From contig PYSS01000048.1 of the NCBI GenBank assembly GCA_003049465.1, forward strand, positions 186,001 to 250,000: a stretch of DNA of 64,000 nt, read 5' to 3'. The DNA comes from Magnaporthiopsis rhizophila. Lineage: Eukaryota; Ascomycota; Sordariomycetes; Magnaporthales; Magnaporthaceae. This document shows, in pieces, positions 44,535-55,223 of this stretch. Numbering within the stretch: position 1 is the first letter of the stretch; the number at the start of each line of letters is the position of its first letter. The notes under the pieces were generated by a model. It was not told the DNA's origin, ran no database searches, and saw only the letters and a program-made list of their open reading frames with translations. A program made the translations under genes and the position numbers.

Positions 44535-46362
44535 ATGGGACTGAGGCGGCCTCTGCCCTGGCTGGGCCTCGACCGCCTGGACGAGAGGCTGTGGAACACC
44601 GTCCGGCACAACTGGTACCTGGGCTTCACCTCGTTCGGCGGCCCGCCGGTGCACTTTAAGATTGTGAGCATACACACGTCAACGTCCTCTCTGCGACGAT
44701 ATTTCTTACCAACACGTGCGGCGCTTCGAATAGTTTCATGACAAGTTCACGACGAAGCTGGGATGGATCGAGGAGCAAACCGTGAGCAACTTCTTGAATC
44801 TGCTTTTTTTGTCAAGTGCCGATGACGGGAGAGGCGTGTCTGACTGCTTGCGACATGGCCAGTACCAAGAGCTCTTCAGCGTCTGCCAGGCCTTTTCCGG
44901 GCCGGGCAGCACCAAGATGCACTATTGCATCAACCTCATTCACGACGGATTTATCCCGGCGGCACTCGGATTCCTGATTTGGAGGCAAGTTCCAGGTGCT
45001 CTGTTGCTTAAACAGGGCCACAGCCGTTCCAGTGTTCAATATGTTAACATGCACCGAGAAAATAGTCTCCCCGGCGGTCTGGGCATGTACGGCCTCGCCG
45101 TCGGCGTCTCCAAAATCGGGCAGTCGCTGCCCCGGGCCGTGTACGCGCTGCTTTCCGGCCTTAACGCCGCCACCGTCGGCATCATCGCCCTGGCCGCCGT
45201 CCAGCTCGCCCAAAAGGCCATCACGGACAAGCTGACCCGGATCCTGCTCTTCTTCGGCGCCGCCGCGGGTCTTCTGTACAACGCGCTTTGGTATTTCCCA
45301 CTGCTCATGTTCGTCGCGGGCATCGTCGCCGTCGTCCACGACTATCGCTGGCTGCACAGACCCGTCAAGGCCGTCTGGAGGCTGGTCACGCTGCAGTCGC
45401 TCAGGGGAAGCGGAAGGGAAAGGGGAGCCCAGCCGGCGGCTGGCGGGGGGGACACGGCCGAGATGCAGCCGGTAGGGCCAGCGCAGCCCGAGAACAACGG
45501 CGAGGCAAGGCCGTCCCCGAAGCCGCCTACGGATGACAAGGGCGCGACGCGCAGGCTGCCTGTTTCGAACCAGGAGGCGGCGGCCGCAACATCCGCAACA
45601 GCAGCAGCATCCCCCGCGGCACGAGAATCCGGCGCGCACCGGCCTGAAGACCGCGTCGTGCCAGAGTCCCACCAGCTCAACATGTCGTGGCAAGTCGGCC
45701 TGTTCCTCATCGTCTGCTTCTTCATCTCCTTCATCATCATCATGGTCCTGCGCGGCGTCGCCCTGCCCGGTGGCAAATCGATCCTGTACAGCCTCTTCGC
45801 CAACATGTACCTCGCCGGCACCATCATCTTCGGCGGCGGGCCGGTCGTCATTCCTCTGCTGCGGGAATACATCGTGGCGGAAGGCTGGGTGAGCCCGCGG
45901 GACTTTTTGGTCGGCCTCGCCATCATCCAGAGCTTCCCGGGCCCCAACTTCAACTTTGCCGTCTACCTCGGCGCGCTGACAGCGTCCAGTGCGGGCTACA
46001 ACCCGGCCACCGGGGCTGTGCTGGGCTACCTCGGCATATTCCTTCCGGGCCTGATTACTGTGCACGGCACCATCGGCGTGTGGAGCGCCATCCGGGGCCT
46101 GCGGTGGGTCAAGTCCGGGCTCAGGGGCATCAACGCGGCCGCCGTCGGGCTCATCTTCACGGCTGTTTACCGGCTGTGGCAAATCGGGTGGATCGACGAG
46201 GGATTTCAGAGCGGCACGAGCCTGGCCGACGACCCGTGGTGGGTGGTGGTGACGGCCACGAGCTACGTTGGCGGCGCCTGGTTCGACGTCAGCCCGCCTG
46301 TGGCCATTCTTTTGGGTGCGGTCTTGGGCCTTGTCCGGTACGGCGTCGTCTCTGGGAGGTAG
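44535..46362 (+). CDS. Chromate transporter (CHR superfamily, ChrA-like)
   Basis: Four exons, 44535-44663, 44734-44781, 44863-44984 and 45066-46362, give 531 residues. The start has a good context (AACCATGGGA). The two homologous CHR halves are visible: YLGFTSFGGPPVHF...CQAFSGPGSTKM in the N-half and LAGTIIFGGGPVVIPLL...IQSFPGPNFNF in the C-half, separated by a hydrophilic linker of about 100 residues rich in Ala, Pro, Glu and Thr. Family members export chromate in bacteria; fungal homologues may import it by mistaking it for sulfate. Intron 3 has a GC donor (AG/GCAAGT) and is 81 nt without a stop, so reading through it would insert 27 residues; the spliced text IWSLPGGLGMYGL fits the family better. 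Confidence 0.9.
44985..45065 (+). other. Probable GC-AG intron, in-frame if retained
   Basis: Begins GCAAGT after AG, the classic GC-donor consensus, has a TTAACA branch-like site and ends AATAG. Its length is divisible by three and it contains no stop in frame. Confidence 0.7.
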
Positions 46363-46599
46363 GCTGGGGGTATTCTATAGACGTAAACCGGACGCCATTC
46401 CATGGCAGCAACTATCCTCGGTTTAACCAAGATGGCATACGTTTCAACCCTTGTCTGGGCACTTCGGTTCGTGAATGTGCATAGCTCGAATGCTAGAGAG
46501 ATTCAGCAGACTCGAAATAAGATCGTAGCTTATAGCCACGAACTAGAAAAGAAAAAGAAAGTCCAGTGCCGCAACCCCAAGCTCCGAAAACAGAGTCTC

Positions 46600-47250
46600 T
46601 CAAACTGGCACCAGGACAGCATCCCCACCCTCGCCATCCCGCACCGTGAACGCCTTCCACCCGGCCTTGGGCAGGTCGATGGACGCGTCCTGCGCCAAGA
46701 ACTTCATAAACACGCCATGCGTGACCACGACCACATCCCTAGAACCGGCGTCGTCGCCCTCCGCACTCAGCTCCGCGACGAGGTCCCGCAGCCTTCGCCT
46801 GACACGTGCCGCGCGCGCCTCCACGGCCTCGTCGTCGGCCGCGAACGCGCCCTGCTTCTCGTGCCATCCGTCCCGCAGCTGTGCGAGCACGTCGCCGTCG
46901 AGGCCAGAGTTCAAGAGCTGCGGCACGCGGCGTTGCAGCTCCTCGCGGTCCGAGCCCGTGTCGCAGGGCAGGGCGCTGCGCTCCTGCAGGTCCGGATCCA
47001 CGACCAGACGGGCCGTCGCTTTTGTGGGGGAGCCGAGGATGTTGCCAAACGCCGCGAACGTCGTCTGCAGCGTCCGGGTGAGGGGCGAGGTCAGGACCAC
47101 GGCCACGGACTCTGGTCGAGGAAAGGTCGTCGCCAGGGCGGTTGCTTGTCCCAGGCCGAGCTCTGTCAGCGGCGGGTCGCGCTGGGAGAAGTCCTTTGTC
47201 ACGTTGTGCACCGACTCGGCGTGGCGGACGAGGTAGATTGTGGAGGGCAT
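46600..47250 (-). CDS. Histidine phosphatase (phosphoglycerate mutase-like)
   Basis: Single exon, 216 residues. It opens MPSTIYLVRHAESVHN, the RHG phosphohistidine motif with the nucleophilic His10, and contains TSPLTRTLQTT, LQERSALPCDTGS with the acid residue, and VVVTHGVFMKF near residue 177 with the second active-site His. This is the branch of small cytosolic phosphatases related to phosphoglycerate mutase and fructose-2,6-bisphosphatase; the physiological substrate cannot be told. There is no signal peptide. It converges with the chromate transporter, with 237 bases between stops. Confidence 0.9.
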   Translation of the reverse strand: MPSTIYLVRHAESVHNVTKDFSQRDPPLTELGLGQATALATTFPRPESVAVVLTSPLTRTLQTTFAAFGNILGSPTKATARLVVDPDLQERSALPCDTGSDREELQRRVPQLLNSGLDGDVLAQLRDGWHEKQGAFAADDEAVEARAARVRRRLRDLVAELSAEGDDAGSRDVVVVTHGVFMKFLAQDASIDLPKAGWKAFTVRDGEGGDAVLVPV

Positions 47251-49082
47251 TCTGCGTGGAGTGTTTTGCTACGCGCGGAAGAAGGTTATTCGGTTCGGGG
47301 TTGTCAAAAATAAGTTTAAAGGATCAAGCGAAAGTCCCTGGCAATCAAAAATTCGTCTTTTTGAGGTTCGGTTATGTTTAAGATGCGCAATTTATGGACC
47401 GACCCCGCATGCCGCAGAGGAAAAGCAAGTTGAGATGAAAAGTGCCACGCCCAGCTTATGCACAATGTTGTTGCGTCGCGGCCAGACCCGGATCTTCAGA
47501 GCGATATTTCCTTTGGTATTTCGTCCTAAATGTTACCAGGGCGTTGGCAGTCTCGGACAGCGCACCTCCGTGTACATAAAAGGGCAGCAGGACTCTGTTG
47601 CCACCACCGGCGAGCGCCATCAGGCTGAGGCTCTTAGTCTGCCTACCTCACCTCGCCGCGGGGCAAGCGGCTGAGTTGACGTGCTTCGTGGCCCGTCGCA
47701 CGCCACCGTTTATTCCTCGCCGTCCTGGACGAGCCTTCGAATGTAGGAGGGAAGCGTCAAAATCGCTGCCACGCCATCGGAACATGGTGCCAGTATCTCG
47801 AGTGCGGGATGGGCAAGAATTGCCCATCGCATACCGCGTAATTGTGGATGGGATGGGTCGAGACGTCGTTCCTGACATGACATTGAAATGGCGGGAGAAC
47901 TGACGCTTTTCGTGCATACATAACGGCCGACAACCCGCGATTTTGGGAAAAGAACAAGTTCGCGAAAGGTGGCGTTTCAGGTTGGTGTCGAACGACCGTC
48001 TATGAGCTGGGTTTGGATTCCGCAGGGACAAAGCTTAAGAAAAAGATGTCATTCAAGAAATTAGAACTTCCCGTTCTGGCAAAATGGCATCTTGACTCAA
48101 CGGCGGGCCCACCTGTCCCGCACTTCCACGGTCAGACCCGGCGTATTTGGGTTGAGACGGCTCCGCCCGCGACTTTGCTTCGACGACTGGTTATCTCCAT
48201 GTGCCAGCCGGCTCCTGTTTCTCCTCCAATCAATCCGCCCAGACGAACGAGGTTGGAATGCTTCTGGCGATAATTCGCTTAACGGGAAATCTCATCGCCC
48301 AGACCATCTACCGGCAGGTCGAGATGACGCATCGCGGCTCCCGGGAAATCCTCTGCGGAGGATTTGCACGGACGGGAGTCGCTGGGCTCGCTCCGCTCAG
48401 GGGCTTGGTGCACCATCCAGGCTTGGTAATCTCGCGAGGTTATGCTCCGTGGGGGATTGATGGAGGGCCCTGGATCTCGGCATACACACCTACGATCTAT
48501 TATGTGCTGCGTGACGACAGCGGGCGAATTGAGGCGATCACAACATCAAATCGCCGACTTGTCATCTCTCAGCAGGTGCCTCTGATTATAAGAAACGGGG
48601 TGGCCAAAAGACAAGAAAAACACGAAAGCTATCAACTTACACCCAAAAATCATCATGCCAACTCCTCGATTGCTGCCAAGAACAGCCCAACTGCACAGCC
48701 GTCGCCAGGGTTGGCGGGCGGGCAATGGATCGTGTTTCAGACAACCTTGCAATGCCGCCTGGTATTTCCCACCAAAGAGAAACATCCGACCTGACAAGGT
48801 GACATCGCTTGATATTTACAATGAGGCTGTATATGTATATAAATATACCCAACAACGCCTGATGGAGGCTCGGAAGATGATCCTCACCCCAGGGTTCCTT
48901 CCGATATCCTTCTTCCTCTCTTTTTCATTGCCACCTCACGCACCCAAGAATACATTTTTCATATATCTAGGACAGCCGGCCTTGGTCCTTCTTTTATCCA
49001 GCGGCGTCGATCGATCGTTAAACCCACAACCACTTATCAAATTTTCCATTATTCTTTTTTTTTTTTTTTTCTTTCAATCAAA
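47251..49082. other. Divergent promoter region
   Basis: About 1.8 kb between the phosphatase and pectate lyase starts. No gene recognised. A run of 16 T at 49055-49070 sits 12 bases before the pectate lyase ATG, inside a pyrimidine-rich leader. Confidence 0.5.
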
Positions 49083-50048
49083 ATGAAGTTCACCATCGCT
49101 TCCACCGTCGCCCTGCTGGCCTACGTTGCCTCTGCGTTCCCCACCGGGGCGGCGATCCAGAAGCGCGCCGGTGTCGACGATGCCTGCGACGTCGGGTTCG
49201 CCACCATGAACGGCGGCACCACGGGCGGCGGGACAGCTACCCCGATTACGGTCAAGTCGTACGCCGAGCTGGCAGCGGCCGCCAAAAAGGCCGGCCCGGC
49301 CGTGATTCTGGTCCAAGGCAACATCTCGGGGAACAAGAGGGTGACGGTGACTTCGGACAAGACCATCATCGGCGCCCCGGGATCGTCCCTCACGGGCGCG
49401 GGCATCTACGGCCAACGCGCCAAGAACATCATCATCCGCAACATGAAGATCTCAAAGGTGTCGGCCGACGGCGGCGACGCAATCGCGTTCCGGCAGTCGA
49501 CTAACATCTGGGTCGACCACTGCGACCTGTCGTCGGACCGCGAGCACGGCAAGGACTTTTACGACGGGCTCGCCGACTTCACGCACGCCACCGACTTTGT
49601 CACCGTCTCCAACACGCACTTCCACGACCACTTCAAGGTCTCGCTCGTCGGCCACTCCGACTCCAACGCCAAGGAGGACACGGGCAAGCTGCGCGTCACG
49701 TACGCCAACAACCACTGGAGCAACGTCGGCTCGCGGCTGCCGTCGGTGCGCTTCGGCACCGCCCACGTCTTCAACAGCCTCTTCAGCAGCGTCGAGACCT
49801 CGGCCGTCAACACGCGCATGGGCGCCCAGGTCCTGGTCGAGTCGTCCGTGTTCGAGGGCGTCAAGAACGGCATCGCGTCGCTCGACAGCAAGCAAAAGGG
49901 CGGCGCCGTGGTCAAGGACGTCGTCGGCGCTCAGAGCTCGGCCCCTGCCGGCACGCTCAATTCCGTGCCCTACAAGTACACCGTGCTGGGGTCCGGCAAG
50001 GTCAAGGCTGCCGTGAGCGCCTCGGCCGGCCAGACCCTGAAGTTTTAA
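49083..50048 (+). CDS. Secreted pectate lyase (PL1)
   Basis: Single exon, 321 residues. Residues 1-18 form a signal peptide (MKFTIASTVALLAYVASA), followed by a short propeptide ending in Lys-Arg at about 26-27, a Kex2-type site. The mature part shows the parallel beta-helix signatures of PL1: IIRNMKISKV, STNIWVDHCDLSSD, DGLADFTHATDFVTVSNTHF, HFKVSLVGHSDSN and YANNHWSNVGSRLPSVRFG, including the conserved Arg of the last motif that abstracts the proton. These enzymes cleave polygalacturonate by Ca2+-dependent beta-elimination and attack plant cell walls. It converges with the CE3-like esterase, with 220 bases between the stops. Confidence 0.95.
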   Translation: MKFTIASTVALLAYVASAFPTGAAIQKRAGVDDACDVGFATMNGGTTGGGTATPITVKSYAELAAAAKKAGPAVILVQGNISGNKRVTVTSDKTIIGAPGSSLTGAGIYGQRAKNIIIRNMKISKVSADGGDAIAFRQSTNIWVDHCDLSSDREHGKDFYDGLADFTHATDFVTVSNTHFHDHFKVSLVGHSDSNAKEDTGKLRVTYANNHWSNVGSRLPSVRFGTAHVFNSLFSSVETSAVNTRMGAQVLVESSVFEGVKNGIASLDSKQKGGAVVKDVVGAQSSAPAGTLNSVPYKYTVLGSGKVKAAVSASAGQTLKF

Positions 50049-50178
50049 AATCACCATCTGCTGGTAACCCTCAACATTACAAACACGCACTTTGCTGCGT
50101 GCTTTCATATGTATATACTTCTTCTATTCTGTGTACATCTATTTTAGACATCCAGCCTTGTATGGCAAATATGTCATA

Positions 50179-50196
50179 TAGGTAGGTACCTACCTA
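50179..50196. repeat. 18-bp perfect palindrome
   Basis: TAGGTAGGTACCTACCTA is its own reverse complement. It lies in the 220-base gap between two convergent genes. Shorter TAGGTAGGTAC-like words also occur near 14291 and 35247. Confidence 0.85.
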
Positions 50197-50268
50197 GCTA
50201 GATGCCTCAAAATTACCACTCGTGCTTTTACCCATCCCTATCATCCAATGCAATCCCCTTCCCTTACC

Positions 50269-51126
50269 CTACAGCTCAACAGGCGCATGAAGCTTGTCCA
50301 GGTTCGCATTGAGCGCCTCATACCACACAGTCGCCATCTTGGCGAACCCCTCGGCGCTGGGATGCAGAGCGTCGCCGGGCGCGAGGTCGTCGACGGTGAT
50401 GAAGGTGCCGTTGTTCATGTCGGCCAGCGCGATGGACGCGCTGCGCGGGTGCGTGCGCGCTAGGTCCCTGATCTCCTCGTTGAAGTAGAGCGTGCACTGC
50501 TGCACCGCCGCGTCGTTGCCGCGGCGCGGCAGCAGCGTCGACGTGATGAGCAGCGGCGCCGTGTCTGGGTTTGTGGCGTAGGCCGGTGCGAAGATGGCGT
50601 CGATCATGTCGCTGTGGATGCGCCGCGCCTCGGCCCGCGTCACGCGCGCAGTGCAGTCGTTGGTGCCCACGTTGAGCAGCAGCAGGTTCGGCTTGAACTG
50701 GTCGACGACGCCCTTGGCCCGCGTCTGGCTCGCGAGTGCTTCGGTGCGGATGCCAGGGTAGCCTTCGTGGTGCTGGGGTGGAGCGGGGCACAGTCAGCCT
50801 ATGTATGTTATGGATGCGGGAGCCAAGCAGGCAGCTGTCTGGAAGGAAAAAAAAAAAAACCAAAAAAAAAAAAAAAAACCTACATTCTCGGTGCTGTTGC
50901 CGCTGCGCTGCGTCCCCACGTAGTGCAGCTGCCAGCCGTCGGCGACGAGCTTCTCCAGCAGCGGCTCCCTGTACCCGTCCGTGAGCTTGCCCGCCGAGAA
51001 GCCGGCCGTTATTGACGCGCCGATGGGCATGGCCCTCAACGGGAACTCGGCCTTTTGCGCGCCTGCGCGCCCGGCCGCCAGGACCGCCAGGACGACGGGC
51101 AACAGGTTCTGCCACTCGCCGAGCAT
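50269..51126 (-). CDS. Secreted SGNH esterase, CE3-like
   Basis: Two exons on the minus strand, 51126-50884 and 50772-50269, give 248 residues; the intron is 111 nt. Residues 1-24 look like a signal peptide (LLPVVLAVLAAGRAGA). SGNH blocks are PIGASITAG (catalytic Ser38), LLNVGTNDC (block III Asn/Asp) and GDALHPSAEG (catalytic Asp and His). GYREPL and HHEGYPGIRT are typical of carbohydrate esterase family 3, whose members remove acetyl groups from xylan. The splice is supported by GNSTEN joining HHEGYPG. The intron begins GTAGG and then carries T15 and T13-17 tracts, unusually placed right after the donor. Confidence 0.88.
50847..50878. repeat. Double A tract inside an intron
   Basis: A13, CC, A17 on the plus strand, which reads as two T tracts starting six bases after the donor of the esterase intron. 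Confidence 0.9.
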
Positions 51127-52286
51127 TTTTGTCTGTGGTCGTGTACGGTTAAAGAGAGTGTGTATTCAAGAAGCAAAAAGGAAAGTGGTTGTACTAGGCG
51201 GTACAAGAGCGCGATCGTAAGTGGCTGAAACGTTGGGGTGGTGCTTGCAGTCCATCACGGCTGACAGGCCAGACGGGCGCTGTCTCGGCCTTAAGTACTC
51301 GGCGCAAAAAGCAAAGGCGAGGCCGGCAGCGCGCGACGGTCCCAATCCTTCCGTCATCCATCCCCTCCGCTGCCCCTGCTGCAGCGTGCAGTGGTGCCGA
51401 TCTGGTCGGACTCTTTTGGCCGCTTCAGGGGATGACGTAGTATCCAGATGCCCGGCCGCTTCGCGATGTGGGCGAAGGGAACTACATACGGGAGTGCTAA
51501 GCTTTCCCCCACAAACCATCCCGGCTTGTTCGGTGGAGATTGACATGCACTCCCGCTCAGGCTTAATCTTGAGCTTTCGTACCATTCGAGCTGGACCATG
51601 CCCGGGCGTCAATGTCTGGTCTGCCCTTTGGTGCGATTCAGCATTCCGTTGCGGGGTTGCATCCTCGTACAGTTCCTAGAGGTGTGCCTGTTCGGCCGAG
51701 TTGAAACATGGAGGGACATGGCTGCCCCTGTAATGGAACAAGCTGACTTGCTTCACAGTTCGGTGGTTCTACGGAGAGAATAGCGAATGGGCACTGGTCA
51801 TTGCGCTTCCTTTGTCTGGTTGGCTGTCACCTGGTGATAACTGTGCAAAATGGTGCGAATCCCTAGCCATCGTTTAATAACTCTCGCGGGTCAATTTCTC
51901 ACGCTGGCAGCGAGGACGGCATTTTAAGCTAGCCAATATCTTTGTGGAAGCAATCGTTGTCAATCCGTGTCAATCAAGTAAGAAATTTGTTGACTGTTCC
52001 CTTTTGGGGAATGGCTGGTGGATAAGTACCGCTCTGCCCGCAAAAGTCCGATTGAGCCAATGGCGAGGCCCCCAGCTACCCGACTCGCAACATGTAGCCC
52101 ATGCGATTCGGACCCGCATAACGTTATCACTCACGGCGGCTTTGTCACCCGCGCTTCGGCGTGGCCCTCCTTGGACACGGCTCGGAAAGCAACAAAAGAT
52201 GCCAATGGCCTCATAAAGGCCGCGGCACCGGCTGGATCATGCCGCCCGCGTGGCTGAGTTGTTATCACTAGTACATCCGACGAGCA
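51127..52286. other. Divergent promoter region
   Basis: About 1.16 kb between the CE3-like esterase (minus) and the bZIP gene (plus). No gene recognised. Confidence 0.5.
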
Positions 52287-53774
52287 ATGACGGGCAATGT
52301 AGACACGCACACGAGTCCTGAAAACGGCACTCAGGATCGGAAAGCAAGCCGCAGCGAGCGGGGAAAGCTGGCGCAGCGCGCTTACCGCAAGCGCCACGCG
52401 TCCAAGTTCCAAAAGCTCCAGGACGACAACAAGAACCTGCGCGGCATCATCTCCCGCCTCGACACCACCCTGCGCGCCCAGGGCCTCCTGAGCGCCGAGG
52501 TCGCGGCCATCCTCGCGGAAGCAAGGGGTCTCTGCCGCGACGACGACGACGCTACTACTAGCGACGGGGCGGCGGCGGCGGGCACGGCTTCCCAGAAACA
52601 GGAAACTGAGCACGAACCCGAAGCACCCGGCATGAACGTGAACCGCTACCACCACCACCACAACGAAGTAATCAATCAGCAGCACTCGTATCATCATGTG
52701 TTGGCGCAGCAGGGGAACCTGACAACGGCGACGACGACGAGGACGCCCGCAGACACCAACACCCCACCTCCGGCCGCTGCCAGCACTTCTGTGCATGGCG
52801 GTGGTGGTGGTGGTGCATGCGGCCGCGCGGGCCTCGTGTCGAGCTGGGTCGACAGCGTCCCGCTGCATCGGGGGCTCGTCTCGTGCAAAAGCGTCGACCT
52901 CCGCTACTACCTCGACGAGGGCATGGCCACGTTTCCGGGGTGCATCCTCTGGGCCTGCCTGACGCACACGATCGAGGTGTTCGAGGACTCTGAGACGAGG
53001 CTCGTCGCGGCGCACCAAGATCTTGTCAGCGGTGGTGGTGGTGGCGAAGGAGGAGGAGGAGGAGGAGGAGGAGGAGAAGCGGTGGCGGCGATGGCGGCAT
53101 CGCCCGAGTTATTGGGGCAGCAGAAGCCAGCAGCGGCAGCAGAAGCAGCACAGCTAGGTTTAATGGTAGAGCCGCCGGACTACGACCGCATCCTGCGCCG
53201 CATGTTTTGCCGCTCCGAGCACGTCGGCGAGCCGGGCTTCCTGGCCCGTCTCGAGAGGTACCGGGCCCATTACATTCGCTGCGGCTACGTCGTCGCCCGC
53301 CGCGCGTCCTCGCCTCTGCTGAGCTGGTCGGGCTTGCCTGCCGACTACCCGTGGCCGCCCGTGTTGGACGACGGGAGTGGCAGTGGTAGCGGCAGCGGCA
53401 GCGGCAGCGGCGACAGTGGCAGTAACGGGCCGAGTAGCCGCCGCTGCGCCCGCTCACCGTGGTGGCGCACCGTCGGCGACGTGCTGATGCATCTCGAGGG
53501 CCAGATCGGGGAGGACGCCATGGCCCGCCTGGACGCGTTCGTGCGCAGGGCCGGCGCCGTGATGAAGGGCGCCGACGACGGAACCTCGTCGGCGTGCGAC
53601 GTGGAGTGGGCCAAGCGCGTGGGCATCCTGGTGTTGGGGCTTGCGCAAAACTACGTCGCTGGTGATGACGGCCCGCGCTGGGACGCCGTTTACCTTTCGT
53701 TGCTCATCGGGAGCTGGGTGGACTACAACCGCGAGTGGATCTACGACGAGGGTGCCGGGAAGGAAGATGTGTGA
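52287..53774 (+). CDS. bZIP-type transcription factor
   Basis: Single exon, 495 residues. A basic region lies at about 22-45 (RSERGKLAQRAYRKRHASKF), matching the fungal bZIP signature in which Arg and Tyr flank RKR; the heptad zipper that follows is short (leucines at QDDNKNLRGIISRL). After a disordered region with His, Gln, Pro and Gly runs, a C-terminal helical domain begins near PLHRGLVSCKSVDLRYYLDEG and continues to YLSLLIGSWVDYNREWIYDE. This layout resembles fungal bZIPs with a conserved C-terminal domain of unknown function. It should be nuclear and bind DNA as a dimer. Gly-rich and Ser-Gly repeats (52799-52817, 53032-53072, 53376-53420) interrupt the conserved part and may be slippage-prone. 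Confidence 0.82.
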   Translation: MTGNVDTHTSPENGTQDRKASRSERGKLAQRAYRKRHASKFQKLQDDNKNLRGIISRLDTTLRAQGLLSAEVAAILAEARGLCRDDDDATTSDGAAAAGTASQKQETEHEPEAPGMNVNRYHHHHNEVINQQHSYHHVLAQQGNLTTATTTRTPADTNTPPPAAASTSVHGGGGGGACGRAGLVSSWVDSVPLHRGLVSCKSVDLRYYLDEGMATFPGCILWACLTHTIEVFEDSETRLVAAHQDLVSGGGGGEGGGGGGGGGEAVAAMAASPELLGQQKPAAAAEAAQLGLMVEPPDYDRILRRMFCRSEHVGEPGFLARLERYRAHYIRCGYVVARRASSPLLSWSGLPADYPWPPVLDDGSGSGSGSGSGSGDSGSNGPSSRRCARSPWWRTVGDVLMHLEGQIGEDAMARLDAFVRRAGAVMKGADDGTSSACDVEWAKRVGILVLGLAQNYVAGDDGPRWDAVYLSLLIGSWVDYNREWIYDEGAGKEDV

Positions 53775-53865
53775 AAAGATGCTCTTTATGAAAGTTATAA
53801 ACAGCAGATTGAGTCTAGTCTAGATCTAATATGCAATGCTCATTTACATGCAGGTCTGTTCTGTC

Positions 53866-53877
53866 TTTTTTTTTTTT
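53866..53877. repeat. T12 tract between convergent genes
   Basis: Short T run in the 288-base gap between the bZIP stop and the aquaglyceroporin stop. Confidence 0.8.
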
Positions 53878-54062
53878 AAAATCTTTCCCATGCTGCAATA
53901 GTCTCATGAAGGATAAGAAGAAAAGCAAACAAGAGGTATCTCTGAAACGTGCAACATTATACAAAAAAGTAAGCGAGTAAAAGAGGCTGAGTGAGGAAAA
54001 GTAGGGTAAACAAGAAACTACAATGAAGATCACCCCTGAATGTGATGTTGAAAAAGCCTAAA

Positions 54063-55223
54063 TCAGCACTTAATGCCCTGTTCCTCGTCCAGCAGCTTGG
54101 CCTTCCTCATGTGTGTAAAGAGGGCGGCCTCGCCGTCGGCGTGCCTGGTGTGGCCCTTGCCGATGACCATGAGGCTGTCGCGCAGGGCGAGCTCGTAGAT
54201 AGCCGTGCCGAGCAAGGTGGCGGGGATGTTGACGAGCATGCCGATCGGGGCGTAGTTGCGGTGGGTGAAGGCCTCGGACCCAAACATGATGGCGGCGACC
54301 ATGCGGCAGCCCAGATCCCTGGCCAGGTTGGTGCTGAGGGTGACGGCGCCGAAGCCCCAGATCATGTCGGCGTAGGCGATGCCGATGACGAAGGGGATCG
54401 AGGCCGGGTGGATGAAGGGGTTGGACGGGTCCAGGGCGGCCCAGACGACGACGGCGATGAAGGTGTCGGCGAAGAACTCGATCAGCAGCACGTGCAGCAG
54501 GCTCTGCTGGTTGGCGTTGGGGTACGGCGCGAAGATGGAGGCCGGGCTGCCGCCGCCGACTAGCGGCTTGCCCTCGGCGACGAGGCGGGCGACCATGTCC
54601 TGGATGTGGGTCCAGTACATGGCCAGGATGGTCAGGGCGGCCAGGAAGGCGCCGAGGATCTGGCTGGCGATGTAGCGGGGCACCTTGCGCCAGGGGAAGC
54701 CCTGCCACAGCGCCAGGCAGAGTGTGATGGCCGGGTTGAAGTGGCCACCGCTGGTCGGGCCGCACGTGATGACGGCAAAGGACACGCCCATGCCCATGGC
54801 CCAGCCGATCTGGAAGATGGACCCGACGGCCGAGGCGCTGTTCTTGTCTATCGAGTGGTGGATGGTGAAGGACGCGATGGAGGCCAAGCCGGGGAAGACG
54901 AAGAAGAAGACGCCCAGCAGCTCGGCGACGCACTCGCGCAGCCAGCGCGGCCTACGGGCCTCGCGGTCGAGCTTGCGCTGCGACACGGGCTTGTAGGGCG
55001 GCAGCTGCTGCGAGACGTGGCGCTCCAGGGCGTCGTGGACGGCGCAGTCGACCTGCTGGGCCGCTGCCGGCTTCTTGTGGGGGACCGTGAAGTCCATGGA
55101 CGAGTGCGATGGCGTCAAGAAGGCGGGGCTGTCGCCGTGCAGAGTGTGGGCGCGACTAAGCGACATGTGCAGGTGGGATAGAGGGTCGTGGAGGTGTTCT
55201 GAGGCCACTGGGGTAGAAGCCAT
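54063..55223 (-). CDS. Aquaglyceroporin (MIP family, Fps1-like motif)
   Basis: Single exon, 386 residues. A cytosolic N-terminus of about 95 residues precedes six membrane spans. The first pore motif is canonical, HFNPAIT with NPA at 163-165; the second is NLARD (STNLARDLG, NLA at 299-301) instead of NPAR. An NLA second motif also occurs in yeast Fps1, which exports glycerol. The Arg of the selectivity filter is retained. The transporter probably passes glycerol or other small uncharged solutes across the plasma membrane. A C-terminal tail of about 40 residues is charged. Fps1-type regulatory domains flanking the channel are not evident. Confidence 0.9.
   Translation of the reverse strand: MASTPVASEHLHDPLSHLHMSLSRAHTLHGDSPAFLTPSHSSMDFTVPHKKPAAAQQVDCAVHDALERHVSQQLPPYKPVSQRKLDREARRPRWLRECVAELLGVFFFVFPGLASIASFTIHHSIDKNSASAVGSIFQIGWAMGMGVSFAVITCGPTSGGHFNPAITLCLALWQGFPWRKVPRYIASQILGAFLAALTILAMYWTHIQDMVARLVAEGKPLVGGGSPASIFAPYPNANQQSLLHVLLIEFFADTFIAVVVWAALDPSNPFIHPASIPFVIGIAYADMIWGFGAVTLSTNLARDLGCRMVAAIMFGSEAFTHRNYAPIGMLVNIPATLLGTAIYELALRDSLMVIGKGHTRHADGEAALFTHMRKAKLLDEEQGIKC

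Noticed and set aside
44812..46182. 456-codon antisense frame over the chromate transporter
   Set aside because: Asp/Gly/Arg-rich shadow without motifs; the sense strand has the CHR signature.
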